Assembly (NCBI RefSeq): GCF_002174125.1
Contig: NZ_NEXX01000001.1
Location: 248,001-312,000 of the forward strand
Length of the DNA stretch: 64,000 nucleotides
DNA from: Acinetobacter populi
GTDB taxonomy: Bacteria > Pseudomonadota > Gammaproteobacteria > Pseudomonadales > Moraxellaceae
Reading direction: 5' to 3'
The first letter of the stretch is position 1. Each line of letters begins with the position of its first letter. The position numbers and the translations under genes are program-made. Positions 1 to 10,002 of the stretch are shown piece after piece. Below the pieces are notes generated by a model. That model worked only from the letters and a program-made list of their open reading frames with translations. It had not been told where the DNA came from and ran no database searches.

Positions 1-163
1 TTTAGTTTGGGAAAATCAGTAAATATGCATTAAATTCCATCAAATCTTGCAAACTTGACCAAAAAAGTTTAATTTTTTTTGTGAATACCCTTGTAATTTT
101 AAATAAATCCATCACTAATAAAACCATGACAAAATAACTTGTCACTCTACCTTAGGAGTGCCC
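1..163. other. AT-rich upstream region of lon
   Basis: This leader has no gene. It contains poly-T and poly-A runs and several TTG-type -35 look-alikes (TTGACC at 55-60, TTGTAA at 91-96), but none has a convincing -10 at proper spacing, so I do not call a promoter. The only firm signal is the ribosome binding site AGGAG at 154-158, just before the lon ATG at 164. Confidence 0.6.
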
Positions 164-2590
164 ATGACTGAATTCACTACAGCGCAAGTGACCCAAGAGG
201 AACATATCCCTGGAACTTTGCCTTTATTAGCATTGCGTGATGTCGTTGTATATCCACACATGCAAATTGCACTCTTTGTGGGTCGTGAAAAATCGATTAA
301 TGCGGTTGAAGTGGCTCGCAATGGTGACAATCTGGTCTTTGTCGTTGCTCAAAAAGATTCTTTGACCGAAGACATTGATCAGGACAACCTCTATCAATAT
401 GGTACCGTTGCCCGTATTGTACAAGTTGTTAATCATGAAAATGATGACAACTGCATCAAAGTATTGATTGAAGGTTTACACCGTTCAAAATTAGAAAAAA
501 TTATTGAACTTCCAGATCATCTTGAAGCTGAACATACACTCAGCCCAATGCATGTGGAATTGGACAAAGAAACAGAACAAACCCGATTACAGGAACTCAA
601 TGCGTTATTTGCACAATATGCAGAGGCAAAATTACGTAATGCACGTGAATTGATTTCTGCTGCTGCAAAAATTGATGACTTGGCGCAGCTGTTATTCTTT
701 GTTGCCACACGCGTACCACTGAGTATAGAAGTCAAACAAAAATTCCTTGAGCTGGACGAATTTGAAAACCATCTCAAAGACTTGATGACTTATCTGCTTC
801 AACAATCTGAAGAACAACAGATTGAGCAAGGTCTGCATGACAGCGTTAAACGTCAGATGGAAAAAAATCAGCGTGAATACTTTCTAAATGAAAAAATGAA
901 AGTCATTCAGCGTGAACTATCTGATATGAATGGCGGTGGCGAAGATGACGTTGCTGAAATTGAAAAACGTCTGGAAGAAGCCGATTTACCGGAACATGTG
1001 CGTAAAAAAGCTGAAAATGAGTTTCGTAAACTCAAAGCGATGCAACCTGCTTCCAGTGAAGCTGCCGTGGTGCGTAATTATCTTGAAGTCATTCTGGATA
1101 CACCATGGAATATCTCTAGCAAAGTCAGTATTAATCTTGGCAAAGCACAAGAGATTCTGGATGCTGATCACTATGGTCTGGATGACGTAAAAGATCGTAT
1201 TGTCGAATATCTGGCAGTACAATCCCGCGTCAAAAAACTACGTGGTCCAATCCTTTGCTTGGTTGGTCCTCCAGGTGTGGGTAAAACCTCTCTAGGAGAA
1301 TCCATTGCCAAAGCCACTGGTCGTAAATTTGTTCGTATGGCTTTGGGTGGTGTACGCGATGAAGCAGAAATTCGTGGTCACCGTCGTACCTATATCGGTG
1401 CGATGCCCGGTAAAATTGTGCAATCACTGACTAAAGTAGGCGTTAAAAATCCATTATTCCTACTGGATGAAATTGACAAAATGGCACAAGACTATCGCGG
1501 TGATCCAGCATCTGCCTTGCTTGAGGTACTTGATCCATCACAAAACAATAAGTTCAACGACCATTATTTGGATCTTGACTTGGACTTATCCGAAGTGATG
1601 TTTATCTGTACTGCCAATAGCATGAACATTCCAGAGGCATTGCTTGACCGTATGGAAGTCATTCGCTTACCCGGTTATACCGAAGAAGAGAAAGTCAATA
1701 TTGCCGAGCGTTATCTGGTGCCAAAAGCCATTAAAGATAATGGCTTACGTGGTAAAGAACTGACTGTACATGAAGAAGCGATTCGTGACATTGTACGCCA
1801 CTATACCCGTGAGGCTGGTGTGCGTAGTCTGGAACGTGAAGTATCCAAAATTGCCCGTAAAGTGGTGAAACAGGCAGTTGGGAACAAAACCAAAAATCTG
1901 CATATTGATGTCACACAGGAAAACTTACCTGAATATCTAGGCGTACATAAATTTGATTATGGCATTGCCGAAGAAGAAGCTCAGGTAGGACGTGTCAACG
2001 GCTTGGCATGGACTTCTGTCGGTGGTGAATTACTCACCATTGAAGTTGCAGCAGTGAAAGGTAAAGGTAAATTTATCACCACCGGTTCTTTGGGTGATGT
2101 GATGAAGGAATCCATTACTGCGGCAATGACTGTCGTTCGTACCCGTGCCGATGAACTAGGCATTGAAGCATCGCGTTTTGAAGAAACTGATGTGCATGTT
2201 CACTTGCCTGAAGGTGCTACACCAAAAGATGGTCCTTCAGCAGGTCTGGCATTGACCACTGCCCTTGTGTCTGCTTTTACAGGCATTCCAATTCGTGCAG
2301 ACATAGCCATGACAGGTGAAACCTCCTTACGCGGTCATGCGCTTCGTATTGGTGGGTTAAAAGAGAAATTGCTGGCTGCACACCGCGGTGGCATTAAACT
2401 GGTATTTATCCCACAAGAAAACGTACGTGACTTGAAGGAAATACCGGAGAATGTCAAAGAAGGTTTGGAAATTAAAGCCGTGAAAAGTATCGATGATGTT
2501 TTACCATTGGCTTTAACTGAAAAACCAAAACCTTTACCCAAAACACCGATTGTCAAAGCAATTGATGAAGGGAAAGCAGCTAGGCATTAA
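164..2590 (+). CDS. lon: ATP-dependent protease Lon
   Basis: Lon is a cytoplasmic AAA+ serine protease that degrades misfolded and regulatory proteins. The 808-residue product has the full domain order: an N-terminal LON substrate domain (about residues 12-210), a coiled helical region, an AAA+ module with Walker A GPPGVGKT near residue 367 and Walker B LFLLDEIDK near 429, and a C-terminal peptidase domain. The catalytic dyad is visible as Ser in DGPSAG (about 692) and Lys in GGLKEK (about 733). Length matches the LonA family. The frame also opens at a GTG at 158, but the ATG at 164 lies 5 nt after AGGAG and gives MTEFTTAQ, so I use it. The gene is alone on the plus strand, convergent with the T6SS operon, and ends in a strong terminator. 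Confidence 0.97.
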   Translation: MTEFTTAQVTQEEHIPGTLPLLALRDVVVYPHMQIALFVGREKSINAVEVARNGDNLVFVVAQKDSLTEDIDQDNLYQYGTVARIVQVVNHENDDNCIKVLIEGLHRSKLEKIIELPDHLEAEHTLSPMHVELDKETEQTRLQELNALFAQYAEAKLRNARELISAAAKIDDLAQLLFFVATRVPLSIEVKQKFLELDEFENHLKDLMTYLLQQSEEQQIEQGLHDSVKRQMEKNQREYFLNEKMKVIQRELSDMNGGGEDDVAEIEKRLEEADLPEHVRKKAENEFRKLKAMQPASSEAAVVRNYLEVILDTPWNISSKVSINLGKAQEILDADHYGLDDVKDRIVEYLAVQSRVKKLRGPILCLVGPPGVGKTSLGESIAKATGRKFVRMALGGVRDEAEIRGHRRTYIGAMPGKIVQSLTKVGVKNPLFLLDEIDKMAQDYRGDPASALLEVLDPSQNNKFNDHYLDLDLDLSEVMFICTANSMNIPEALLDRMEVIRLPGYTEEEKVNIAERYLVPKAIKDNGLRGKELTVHEEAIRDIVRHYTREAGVRSLEREVSKIARKVVKQAVGNKTKNLHIDVTQENLPEYLGVHKFDYGIAEEEAQVGRVNGLAWTSVGGELLTIEVAAVKGKGKFITTGSLGDVMKESITAAMTVVRTRADELGIEASRFEETDVHVHLPEGATPKDGPSAGLALTTALVSAFTGIPIRADIAMTGETSLRGHALRIGGLKEKLLAAHRGGIKLVFIPQENVRDLKEIPENVKEGLEIKAVKSIDDVLPLALTEKPKPLPKTPIVKAIDEGKAARH

Positions 2591-2642
2591 TCCTTACTAC
2601 TTTTCTTCTCTATTTTGAAAAGCGGTTAGATCCATAAACATC

Positions 2643-2674
2643 GTGCCCATTAGATTCTTAATGGGCACTTTTAT
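2643..2674 (+). terminator. Intrinsic terminator of lon
   Basis: A perfect 10-bp stem (GTGCCCATTA / TAATGGGCAC) with a 6-nt loop is followed by TTTT and lies about 50 nt after the lon stop codon. It should end lon transcription before the convergent T6SS operon. Confidence 0.85.
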
Positions 2675-2805
2675 ATCTCGTTGCTATTTTATTTATAGCC
2701 ATAAAAATAGTGAAATATCTTTTTCATCAGGCCAATTTTGATTACCAGCTAATATTTTTAGTTATTCTTTATAAAATGGGCCTAACATTCTAACTAAATC
2801 AATTA

Positions 2806-3069
2806 TTATCCAATCGATGCATTACCTTGATTAGCAATAAAACTTGCGCCACAACTTGTTTTGTCACCTTCAACTATAATACCTTTACCATTTACATTTT
2901 TACTTGAATCTCCGGAAACAGCTGTTACAGTCGTTTTACACTTTGGACAATAATGAGTCATTCCTTCTAAATGAACTTTTTTACCTTCTATGCTAAAAGT
3001 CTCACAGCAGTTCGTCACTACGCCCCCGTGCGTCGTTGTTGCACCTACAGTAATAATTGCTTTACTCAT
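2806..3069 (-). CDS. PAAR-domain spike tip protein of T6SS
   Basis: PAAR proteins cap the VgrG trimer, sharpen the spike and can carry effectors. The 87-residue product has the PAAR pattern: an early VGATTTHGGVV strand, a central CPKC segment and a closing VEGDKTSCGA strand, with Cys/His residues suited to metal binding. It has no toxin extension, so it is a stand-alone tip. It is the last gene of the T6SS operon, about 110 nt after tssH, and that gap holds a long-loop hairpin (see 3120-3167). The start is ATG at 3069. The ribosome binding site is weak. Family assignment is firm; which VgrG it caps is not shown. Confidence 0.85.
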   Translation of the reverse strand: MSKAIITVGATTTHGGVVTNCCETFSIEGKKVHLEGMTHYCPKCKTTVTAVSGDSSKNVNGKGIIVEGDKTSCGASFIANQGNASIG

Positions 3070-3119
3070 AATATTATTCTGAATTAAAAATACTGTTAAA
3101 ATTATATTGCATAATATTC

Positions 3120-3167
3120 AACTAGAGGACAATAAATTTTTTACAATTTGTGATTTATCCTCTAGTT
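3120..3167 (-). promoter_or_regulatory. Long-loop hairpin in the PAAR leader
   Basis: Perfect 10-bp inverted repeat AACTAGAGGA / TCCTCTAGTT with a 28-nt AT-rich loop, between tssH and the PAAR gene. No T-tract follows on the minus strand, so it is not a normal terminator. Its near edge is 51 nt from the PAAR start codon, the same distance as a similar hairpin upstream of hcp. It could be a processing or stability element; this is inference. Confidence 0.45.
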
Positions 3168-3179
3168 AAAAATTGAATT

Positions 3180-5813
3180 TTATAAAAATTGATAATTAAA
3201 TTTACCACTTTCTATACCAATATTAATTTCTGAAATTTTATCTTCTGTTCCTGTTCTTGATAAAATCTCTAGGCTCAATTCTGGCAAAATTGTATTACTA
3301 ATAATTGAATTGATCATACGTCCACCTGATTCTATTTCATTACAACGTGCAATAATAGAGTTGAGTACATTTTCATCATAAGTTAATCGAATATCATGAT
3401 TAATAAGAATACGGTCCACAATACGATTCAGTTGTAATTTAATAATTTCATTCATCATATCAGATGAAAGTGGATAATATGGAATCGTCTGAATACGTCC
3501 TAATAATGCCGCAGGAAAAACTTTTAACAATGGTTCTCTTAATGCATGCTGCAATCCTTCTACATCTGGTTTTAAATCTTCATCCTCACATAGATTCATA
3601 ACCAAATCTGAACCAACATTGGTCGTCAAGAGAATTACAGTATTTTTAAAATCTATATATCTACCTTCCCCATCTTCCATCCAACCTTTATCAAATACCT
3701 GAAAAAAAATCTCATGAACATCGGGATGTGCTTTTTCAATTTCATCCAACAATATTACACTATAGGGCTTACGACGAACGGCTTCAGTTAGGACACCTCC
3801 CTCCCCATACCCCACATAACCAGGAGGGGCTCCTTTTAAAGTTGAAACAGTATGTGGTTCCTGATATTCACTCATATTAATCGTAATTAAATTATGTTCA
3901 CCACCATACATTGCATCAGCTAACGCTAAAGCTGTTTCAGTTTTACCAACACCAGAAGGACCTGCAAGCATAAATACGCCTATTGGTTTATTTGGATCAT
4001 CAAGTTGTGCTCGTGAGGTTTGAATGCGCTTAACAATTGTTTGTAAACCATGCTTTTGTCCTATAACACGCTGATTCAAAGTTTCCGTAAGATGTAACAC
4101 TTTATGAATTTCATCATCAATCATTTTACCTACAGGTATGCCAGTCCATTCCCCTATAATTTCTGCAATTAACCCTGCATTCACAACAGGAAAAATTAAT
4201 GCCTGATCCTGTTGTATCTGTCTTAGATCGGACAGTAATAGCTGCTGCTGTGACAATAACTGCTCTAACTCTTGTTTATTAGACTGCTGTAATTCTGATG
4301 GTGAATTTAATTGATTGCGTATCGCTCGTAATTGATCCACTAAACTCTTTTCTTGTTCAAATTTCTGCGTAAGCTCGGCTTGTTCCTGCTCTAATAGACT
4401 TAGTGTTTCCTGCAAGGCTTCAAGTGATTGTGATTTTATAGGATAACCCAATCTTTGTTGTTTCAATAAGTGCTGTTGCTGTAACTCTAATGCAGATACT
4501 TCCTGCTGCAATTGTTTTAATCGGATAGGATTAACACTTAGACTAACAGCTACTCTGGCACATGCTGTATCTAAAATTCCAATTGCTTTATCTGGGAGTT
4601 GTCTTGCAGGTATATAACGCTTAGAAAGTTTAACAGCGGATTCTATCGCTTCATCAAGAATAATGACTTGATGATGCTGCTCCAATTTTTCAGTCAAAGC
4701 TCTTAACATATTAATTGCAATATCTTCAGAAGGCTCGCCAACTTGGACAACCTGAAAACGTCGGGTTAATGCAGGATCTTTTTCAAAATATTTTTTATAT
4801 TCAGCCCAGGTTGTTGCTCCAATCGTGCGCAACTCTCCTCGTGCCAAAGCAGGTTTCAATAAATTTGCAGCATCTGCAGTACCAGCTGCGCCTCCTGCAC
4901 CAATTAAAGTATGAATTTCATCTATAAATAGAATAATCGGCTTAACACTCTGATGCACTTCCCGAATCACAGATTTTAAACGATTTTCAAATTCCCCAGA
5001 TACACTAGCCCCTGCTTTAAGTGCACCAATATCCAATAAAATAATTTCAACATCCTGTAAACTCGGAGGGACATCCTCTTCAGCAATCTTTAGTGCCAAC
5101 CCTTCTACCACTGCTGTTTTACCTACTCCTGCTTCTCCAGTAAGTAACGGGTTATTCTGACGTTTTCTCAATAAAATATCGATCATCTGACGAATTTCAT
5201 CGTCACGGGCAGTTACAGGATCAAGTTTGTTATCACGGGCTTGCTGAGTTAGATTCGTACCAAATTTTGCCAATGCAGACTGACCAGAAGCATTATTTAT
5301 CTGGTTAGCACTTTGTAAGACATCAATTTCAGCATGTTCAATAGAGTTCGCACAAATTTCTGCCATATTTTCAAGTAATTGTTCCGGTTTAATTTTTGCA
5401 AATTCACTGGACAAACGAACAATTTGATTTTTAAATTGATTAGAAGTAAGTAATGTATAAAGTAAATATGCACCTCGAATTTCAGTTGCATTGAACTTTA
5501 AAGAACAATATAGCCATGCTTCCTCTAAAAACTGTATAATATCTTCAGAAAAATCACTGACCTCAGTATAACCATTTTTAAGTACATTCAGCTGTTGCTC
5601 AATATCCTGTTGAAGCTGTTCTTGATTAATTTCAAAATAATTTTGAATAAAAAATAAATCTGATTGTTCAACTTGTAATATTTGATATATCCAGTGTGAT
5701 AATTCTACATATTTATTTTCCCTTAACTTTGTAAAGAAAAAAGCATTTTCTAAACTTTTATACATTGATTTATTTAACTTAGAAAACAATGCAGAACGAT
5801 TAATCTCAGACAT
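3180..5813 (-). CDS. tssH: T6SS AAA+ ATPase TssH (ClpV)
   Basis: ClpV disassembles the contracted TssB/TssC sheath so subunits can be reused. The 877-residue protein has an N domain (about 1-165), a first AAA+ module with Walker A GEAGVGKT at 226-233, a long Gln-rich coiled-coil middle region (about 440-540), and a second AAA+ module with GPSGVGKT near 616 and Walker B VILLDEIEKAH. The PGYVGYGEGG pore loop is present. Length fits ClpV. The start ATG follows AGGA. It sits directly downstream of tssG and is followed by the PAAR gene. A ClpB-type housekeeping role is unlikely given the operon and the long Gln-rich linker. Confidence 0.95.
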   Translation of the reverse strand: MSEINRSALFSKLNKSMYKSLENAFFFTKLRENKYVELSHWIYQILQVEQSDLFFIQNYFEINQEQLQQDIEQQLNVLKNGYTEVSDFSEDIIQFLEEAWLYCSLKFNATEIRGAYLLYTLLTSNQFKNQIVRLSSEFAKIKPEQLLENMAEICANSIEHAEIDVLQSANQINNASGQSALAKFGTNLTQQARDNKLDPVTARDDEIRQMIDILLRKRQNNPLLTGEAGVGKTAVVEGLALKIAEEDVPPSLQDVEIILLDIGALKAGASVSGEFENRLKSVIREVHQSVKPIILFIDEIHTLIGAGGAAGTADAANLLKPALARGELRTIGATTWAEYKKYFEKDPALTRRFQVVQVGEPSEDIAINMLRALTEKLEQHHQVIILDEAIESAVKLSKRYIPARQLPDKAIGILDTACARVAVSLSVNPIRLKQLQQEVSALELQQQHLLKQQRLGYPIKSQSLEALQETLSLLEQEQAELTQKFEQEKSLVDQLRAIRNQLNSPSELQQSNKQELEQLLSQQQLLLSDLRQIQQDQALIFPVVNAGLIAEIIGEWTGIPVGKMIDDEIHKVLHLTETLNQRVIGQKHGLQTIVKRIQTSRAQLDDPNKPIGVFMLAGPSGVGKTETALALADAMYGGEHNLITINMSEYQEPHTVSTLKGAPPGYVGYGEGGVLTEAVRRKPYSVILLDEIEKAHPDVHEIFFQVFDKGWMEDGEGRYIDFKNTVILLTTNVGSDLVMNLCEDEDLKPDVEGLQHALREPLLKVFPAALLGRIQTIPYYPLSSDMMNEIIKLQLNRIVDRILINHDIRLTYDENVLNSIIARCNEIESGGRMINSIISNTILPELSLEILSRTGTEDKISEINIGIESGKFNYQFL

Positions 5814-5833
5814 TTGATTTGTTCCTATTTACA

Positions 5834-6823
5834 TTAATATTGAATAATTACAATCGGATCTTGTTGGGGCTGTCCAATCCAAGAAGTAAACCCAAGCGAA
5901 AGCTCCCCCCCCAATGTTTGTTGAATAATTTTCGGTCTATCTATAATTATTTCGACATCCCATTGATATTGATAACGAATATACTGTTCTACCCAAGCGA
6001 TTAGTTTTTTAGCCAAAATATTACCAGGTAAAAATTTTAAATATACATTAGGTGCTAAAGGTCCAATTACGATTCTAAATTTCTGCGTTGCGTCAAATAT
6101 TTTGTCGCCAATAAGGAGACCTTGTCCCAATACATTTTCTTTAGTATAAGACAAATATGTACTAAACTCTTTAGCATATATCCATTGACCAATATTTTCC
6201 TTAATCTCTATAGGAACATCAAAATATTGAGATAAAATATCTTTTAAGTTATTCACAGGTATATTTTGATTTAATAAGTATCCTGTATAATAAAACTTAT
6301 TGTATATATGAATATCTTTTTTTAAATTTTGATGATCAGCACTGCCTGTTAAACTTGCAATATATCGACTAAATTGCCAAATATCCTGATTATCTAGGGA
6401 GATAACATCCTGTGCATTACGCCAAGATTTATAAAATAAAGAAATTAATCTATGATGAAAAATATCTAGAAAATCATTAAATGTTTGCTCTTTCTGATGT
6501 ATTTTTTTCTCATAAATATATTCAGTAATATGTAAAGGTAAAGGTCCATTCGGACCAAACAAACCAAAACCATTAATATCAACTTTTACGTACTTGTTCT
6601 TTTGTTCAATTTGTCTCACCTGTCTAGGCTGGAAAGACATATGAGCAGATTGACCAAATCTAAAGTTATTTTTACCAAACCTTAACTCATCACCTAATTT
6701 TTGTTGTAATTCAAAAATATTTTCTAGTGAACGCAGTAATGTAAATAATCCCATATCGAATAAATAGGGAATATTGTCTATTTTTTCATCTTTTAATAGT
6801 TGAAAACCCTTGTTCTGTTCCAT
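5834..6823 (-). CDS. tssG: T6SS baseplate subunit TssG
   Basis: TssG joins TssF, TssE and TssK in the baseplate wedge around VgrG. The 329-residue product has TssG features: an RFGKNNFRFGQSAHMSF segment near the N-terminus, the FGLFGPNGPLPLHITEY motif near residue 90, and a C-terminal LGFTSWIG segment. ATG at 6823 follows a GAAGAGAG ribosome site. It lies 10 nt after tssF and 20 nt before tssH, as usual for the EFG-H gene block. Family assignment is firm. Confidence 0.93.
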   Translation of the reverse strand: MEQNKGFQLLKDEKIDNIPYLFDMGLFTLLRSLENIFELQQKLGDELRFGKNNFRFGQSAHMSFQPRQVRQIEQKNKYVKVDINGFGLFGPNGPLPLHITEYIYEKKIHQKEQTFNDFLDIFHHRLISLFYKSWRNAQDVISLDNQDIWQFSRYIASLTGSADHQNLKKDIHIYNKFYYTGYLLNQNIPVNNLKDILSQYFDVPIEIKENIGQWIYAKEFSTYLSYTKENVLGQGLLIGDKIFDATQKFRIVIGPLAPNVYLKFLPGNILAKKLIAWVEQYIRYQYQWDVEIIIDRPKIIQQTLGGELSLGFTSWIGQPQQDPIVIIQY

Positions 6824-6833
6824 TCATCTCTCT

Positions 6834-8714
6834 TCAAATTGTACTATATACAGCGATGACATTCTTTTTCTTATTTTGTAAAGAAAGCTCAATATAATGG
6901 TTAATCGGGGCAAATCCTTTTAAATATTCCATTAGCACGCTACCCCATAAAAAAGGATGAACATGACTCATCAACATCTCATCAATTATAATACTAAAAT
7001 GAAGACCATTTACTGGTGTTAATTGATAATTTATACGCTTAACTTTAGACGTTTTATCAGCTGAAATATTTAAAATAGCATTAATTTGTGCTTTTAAAGA
7101 TTCACTGCCAGTTATTTCATATATGATATACAAACTGTTTTTAATTTGCTCAGTAAGTGCATCATTGCTGTTAAGTTGCAATGGTATAAAATTTGCGGAA
7201 ATTAAATTCATTAATCTCCATAACGAAGCATTTTCCATAGGCATTTGTAAAGGTTGAGTAAAACTACATTGTCTTCTAATTTTATTAATTTTAAATTCAT
7301 CATTTACAATACGTAAATCCTGATCTAGACTCCAGCTAATTTCACTTGGTAAACCTCGATTACTACACCATACATTGACTGATAGCTGACTTAGATCTTC
7401 ATCTATAATATGTTTCAACTGATTCGTCAACATTAAATAGCATTCACTACCTTTATAGGAATTTTTTTTAGTATTTAAATTCGATGGTTTATGAGTTTCG
7501 GAGAAAAAACCATAGCTGTTATCATCAAAATGATCAGTATCATTATCTAACTTGTATAATGGTTCAAAAACTTTAACTTTATAATTTGCATTACTAAATC
7601 CCTCAACTCTATCCACATGAATAACTTCAAAGTCATTAGGTCGCAACTTATCTATAACAATATGTTGTTCATTTTGATGAGGATCAAGTAAAACTCGTGT
7701 CGTTTTTTGAAATGCATTATTGATTACGATACTATTCAGACACAGTGTATCTTCATCCAAAAATTTTTCTAAATAATTAGATATATCATTAAAAGTAAAT
7801 GTAAATTTTAACTCATAAGAAGAATTACCGTCTAATTTATCAGAACTTGATAAATTATGTTCTTTTAACAATCTTAAAATAAATGGATCATTAAATACTT
7901 CTTGTAAATTCTCAATTTTAAAAAACAGATACTTTTCTGGTAAAACACCATATTCTAAAAGATGCTTTAAATAGTTGATATTGCGATCATTATAAACACT
8001 TAAATAATCATCAAAACCAGCCAAAACAATTTTAGGACTATATTCTTTTTTCCAGGAATATCCCGGTAATTCAACATATAATTTTACTATTTTTTGAGAT
8101 AAAAAATATAATAACTCCGAACTAGCACGCAAATCATTATTTTTAATAAAAAAACGTATCGAGTCAGATATTATATTATTTATTTTAAAATTAGCGGGAA
8201 TAAATAAACTGAATGTTAATATCGATTTTGAATAATTTGTCTGAGATACAATTGAATTTTGAGCAAATTCTAAACTATTACGACTATAACGTAACGAAGT
8301 AAGCGTAAAAGGTAATATTTGTGAATCATGGCAAGTTGAGAATTGACACATGGCTTGACCTTGTTTTTTTGCATGTGTAACAATTTGGCTTAATCTAGGA
8401 ATAAATACAGCTTCTTGTGAAGAACTTTCTAAAGCAACAATACCTGCACTAGGGATAGGTTGCGTAAATTCAGGATGGATAACTTTTAAGATATGTTGAA
8501 CAAATTGTGGATATTCGGCATCTATCTTTAAATTAATGCGAGCGGTTAAAAAACTCACTGCTTCAATTAGTCGCTCGACATAGGGGTCTTCAATCTCAGG
8601 GGCTGAAAGTCCCAATCTTTTTGCAGCCTGAGGATGTTCGGCAGCAAATTCTTTCGATGCATCACGAAAAAACTTTAACTCCTGATGGTATTTACTTAAA
8701 AAATCCTTATCCAC
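6834..8714 (-). CDS. tssF: T6SS baseplate subunit TssF
   Basis: TssF is the largest baseplate wedge protein and contacts TssG and the TssJLM complex. The product begins VDKDFLSKYHQELKFFRD and continues to RLGL and EDPYVERLIEAVSFL, the signature N-terminus of the family; the C-terminal half carries the INHYIELSL-type end. I place the start at a GTG at 8714, because GAGG lies 6 nt before it and it begins 7 nt after the tssE stop. The frame remains open to a further start at 8756 inside tssE, which would add 14 residues not typical of TssF. With the GTG start the protein is about 626 residues, normal for the family. Confidence 0.9.
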   Translation of the reverse strand: MDKDFLSKYHQELKFFRDASKEFAAEHPQAAKRLGLSAPEIEDPYVERLIEAVSFLTARINLKIDAEYPQFVQHILKVIHPEFTQPIPSAGIVALESSSQEAVFIPRLSQIVTHAKKQGQAMCQFSTCHDSQILPFTLTSLRYSRNSLEFAQNSIVSQTNYSKSILTFSLFIPANFKINNIISDSIRFFIKNNDLRASSELLYFLSQKIVKLYVELPGYSWKKEYSPKIVLAGFDDYLSVYNDRNINYLKHLLEYGVLPEKYLFFKIENLQEVFNDPFILRLLKEHNLSSSDKLDGNSSYELKFTFTFNDISNYLEKFLDEDTLCLNSIVINNAFQKTTRVLLDPHQNEQHIVIDKLRPNDFEVIHVDRVEGFSNANYKVKVFEPLYKLDNDTDHFDDNSYGFFSETHKPSNLNTKKNSYKGSECYLMLTNQLKHIIDEDLSQLSVNVWCSNRGLPSEISWSLDQDLRIVNDEFKINKIRRQCSFTQPLQMPMENASLWRLMNLISANFIPLQLNSNDALTEQIKNSLYIIYEITGSESLKAQINAILNISADKTSKVKRINYQLTPVNGLHFSIIIDEMLMSHVHPFLWGSVLMEYLKGFAPINHYIELSLQNKKKNVIAVYSTI

Positions 8715-8721
8715 ATTTACC

Positions 8722-9195
8722 TCAATTTGCAACTTTAAAATTACCAGTTTCGACATCTAAATGTGTATATAAAACAAATCTTTCAGGGAATGGTGTAGAT
8801 TTAATTAATCCTTTAATTTCAATATTCATCTGATTATATTTTGCTTTTATATCACTTCCTAGCACACATTTCACTTCAAGGCTTTCTTTCAAAATTCTTG
8901 GTTCAAAGATTTTTATTGCATATTCAATATTACGTTCAACTTGTGCCCAATCTATTTCTGAAACACGTTTACCAGATATCGGACTAACACCATAGTTTAT
9001 TACAGATGTAGTATATTCATTTGCAAGTACCTCTTCATGGTGATAATAATAACTTGAAGTATTGAGAAGATGCAATAAATCACGAATAACCAATAGTTTT
9101 AATTTATGATTTGATAAGCCTGTTACATTTTCCTCATCCATATCATTATTCAAACGATCAAAAATAGTAGCAATATTTCGTTGATTCTTTCTCAT
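8722..9195 (-). CDS. tssE: T6SS baseplate protein TssE (gp25-like)
   Basis: TssE is the phage gp25-like protein that nucleates sheath assembly at the baseplate. The 157-residue product has ATIFDRLN near the start, a KLLVIRDLLHLLNT segment and a C-terminal FVLYTHLDVETG region, matching the gp25 fold. The classic EPR motif appears in IFEPRILKESLEV. I choose ATG at 9195; the frame could start at a TTG at 9219, but that has no ribosome site. It lies between tagJ and tssF, with its TGA stop 7 nt before the tssF GTG. Confidence 0.9.
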   Translation of the reverse strand: MRKNQRNIATIFDRLNNDMDEENVTGLSNHKLKLLVIRDLLHLLNTSSYYYHHEEVLANEYTTSVINYGVSPISGKRVSEIDWAQVERNIEYAIKIFEPRILKESLEVKCVLGSDIKAKYNQMNIEIKGLIKSTPFPERFVLYTHLDVETGNFKVAN

Positions 9196-9202
9196 AGTAC
9201 CA

Positions 9203-9979
9203 TTACGATTTATTTTCAAAACTAAAAATATCTAAGATTCCCACATCAACTGTACCATTTGTCCATGTTTTTTGCCCCTGAGCAACAGATAGTTCCCCAT
9301 AATCTAACCATTGTGTTTCTTTACAATATTTTAATTTATCAGAAATATTATCTGATTCAAAGAAAGGATATCTAGCTGGTATAAAGCATGCAATATGGCG
9401 TCCGTCTTTTAAAATAATTTCTGCTCTTCGCCATAAAATATCTGTGAGATATTGATTTGCTTTAAATTTAATAGAAGCTATTTCAGAAATAGCAAGCCAA
9501 TAATATTGTTCTTGAACAAATATTTCCAATATAAAACTAAATCGTACATCACTATCAATCCATATTCCACTAAAACTATGCCCATTATTAAGGGATATAT
9601 TAAAACTCTCAGTGTAATATTCAAAACTATTTAGAAATTGTTCTTTTACTGCAATTTGGTTTGTATCCTGAATCACTGATTTAAATATTTTTTTATTTAA
9701 TTCTCCAATTTTGATTTCAGAATCCGGGAAAAATTTTAATTCTAAAATTCCCTTTAAAGTATTTAAACGCTCTATTTCTGCTATGATATTAAATTGTAAT
9801 AAAAATTTAACTTGTTCTTTTTTATTACTTAACTTCAAATATTGATCAACGGTTTTTTGTGCCTTATCCCATTGTCCATCAATACAATAATATTGAATTA
9901 AGGCAACACGTAAATCGTAATTTGTAGGTTGTTGTTTAATTTGAACAATTAATTGTTCTATCTGTTCTTTAATATTCAT
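9203..9979 (-). CDS. tagJ: T6SS accessory protein TagJ (ImpE/SciE family)
   Basis: TagJ/ImpE proteins bind the N-terminus of the sheath protein TssB and help ClpV recruitment in i3-type systems such as Pseudomonas HSI-I. The 258-residue product begins with TPR-like helices (NYDLRVALIQYYCIDGQWDK) and has the later ImpE block with WIDSDVRFSFILEIF and YYWLAISEIASI. ATG at 9979 is chosen over an upstream TTG at 9991. It follows the hcp terminator and precedes tssE, the usual tagJ position. TagJ is not, to my knowledge, part of the common Acinetobacter T6SS cluster, which marks this operon as a different lineage. Confidence 0.85.
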   Translation of the reverse strand: MNIKEQIEQLIVQIKQQPTNYDLRVALIQYYCIDGQWDKAQKTVDQYLKLSNKKEQVKFLLQFNIIAEIERLNTLKGILELKFFPDSEIKIGELNKKIFKSVIQDTNQIAVKEQFLNSFEYYTESFNISLNNGHSFSGIWIDSDVRFSFILEIFVQEQYYWLAISEIASIKFKANQYLTDILWRRAEIILKDGRHIACFIPARYPFFESDNISDKLKYCKETQWLDYGELSVAQGQKTWTNGTVDVGILDIFSFENKS

Positions 9980-10002
9980 ATAATTTAGCAAGGTTTAGAT
10001 AA

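Noticed and set aside
55..119. Heat-shock or sigma-70 promoter before lon
   Set aside because: Several -35-like hexamers exist, but none has a matching -10 at proper spacing.
158..163. GTG start two codons before the lon ATG
   Set aside because: It overlaps the AGGAG ribosome site, so ATG 164 is the better start.
8715..8756. Upstream start for TssF
   Set aside because: It would add 14 residues inside tssE that do not match the TssF N-terminus; the GTG at 8714 has a good ribosome site.
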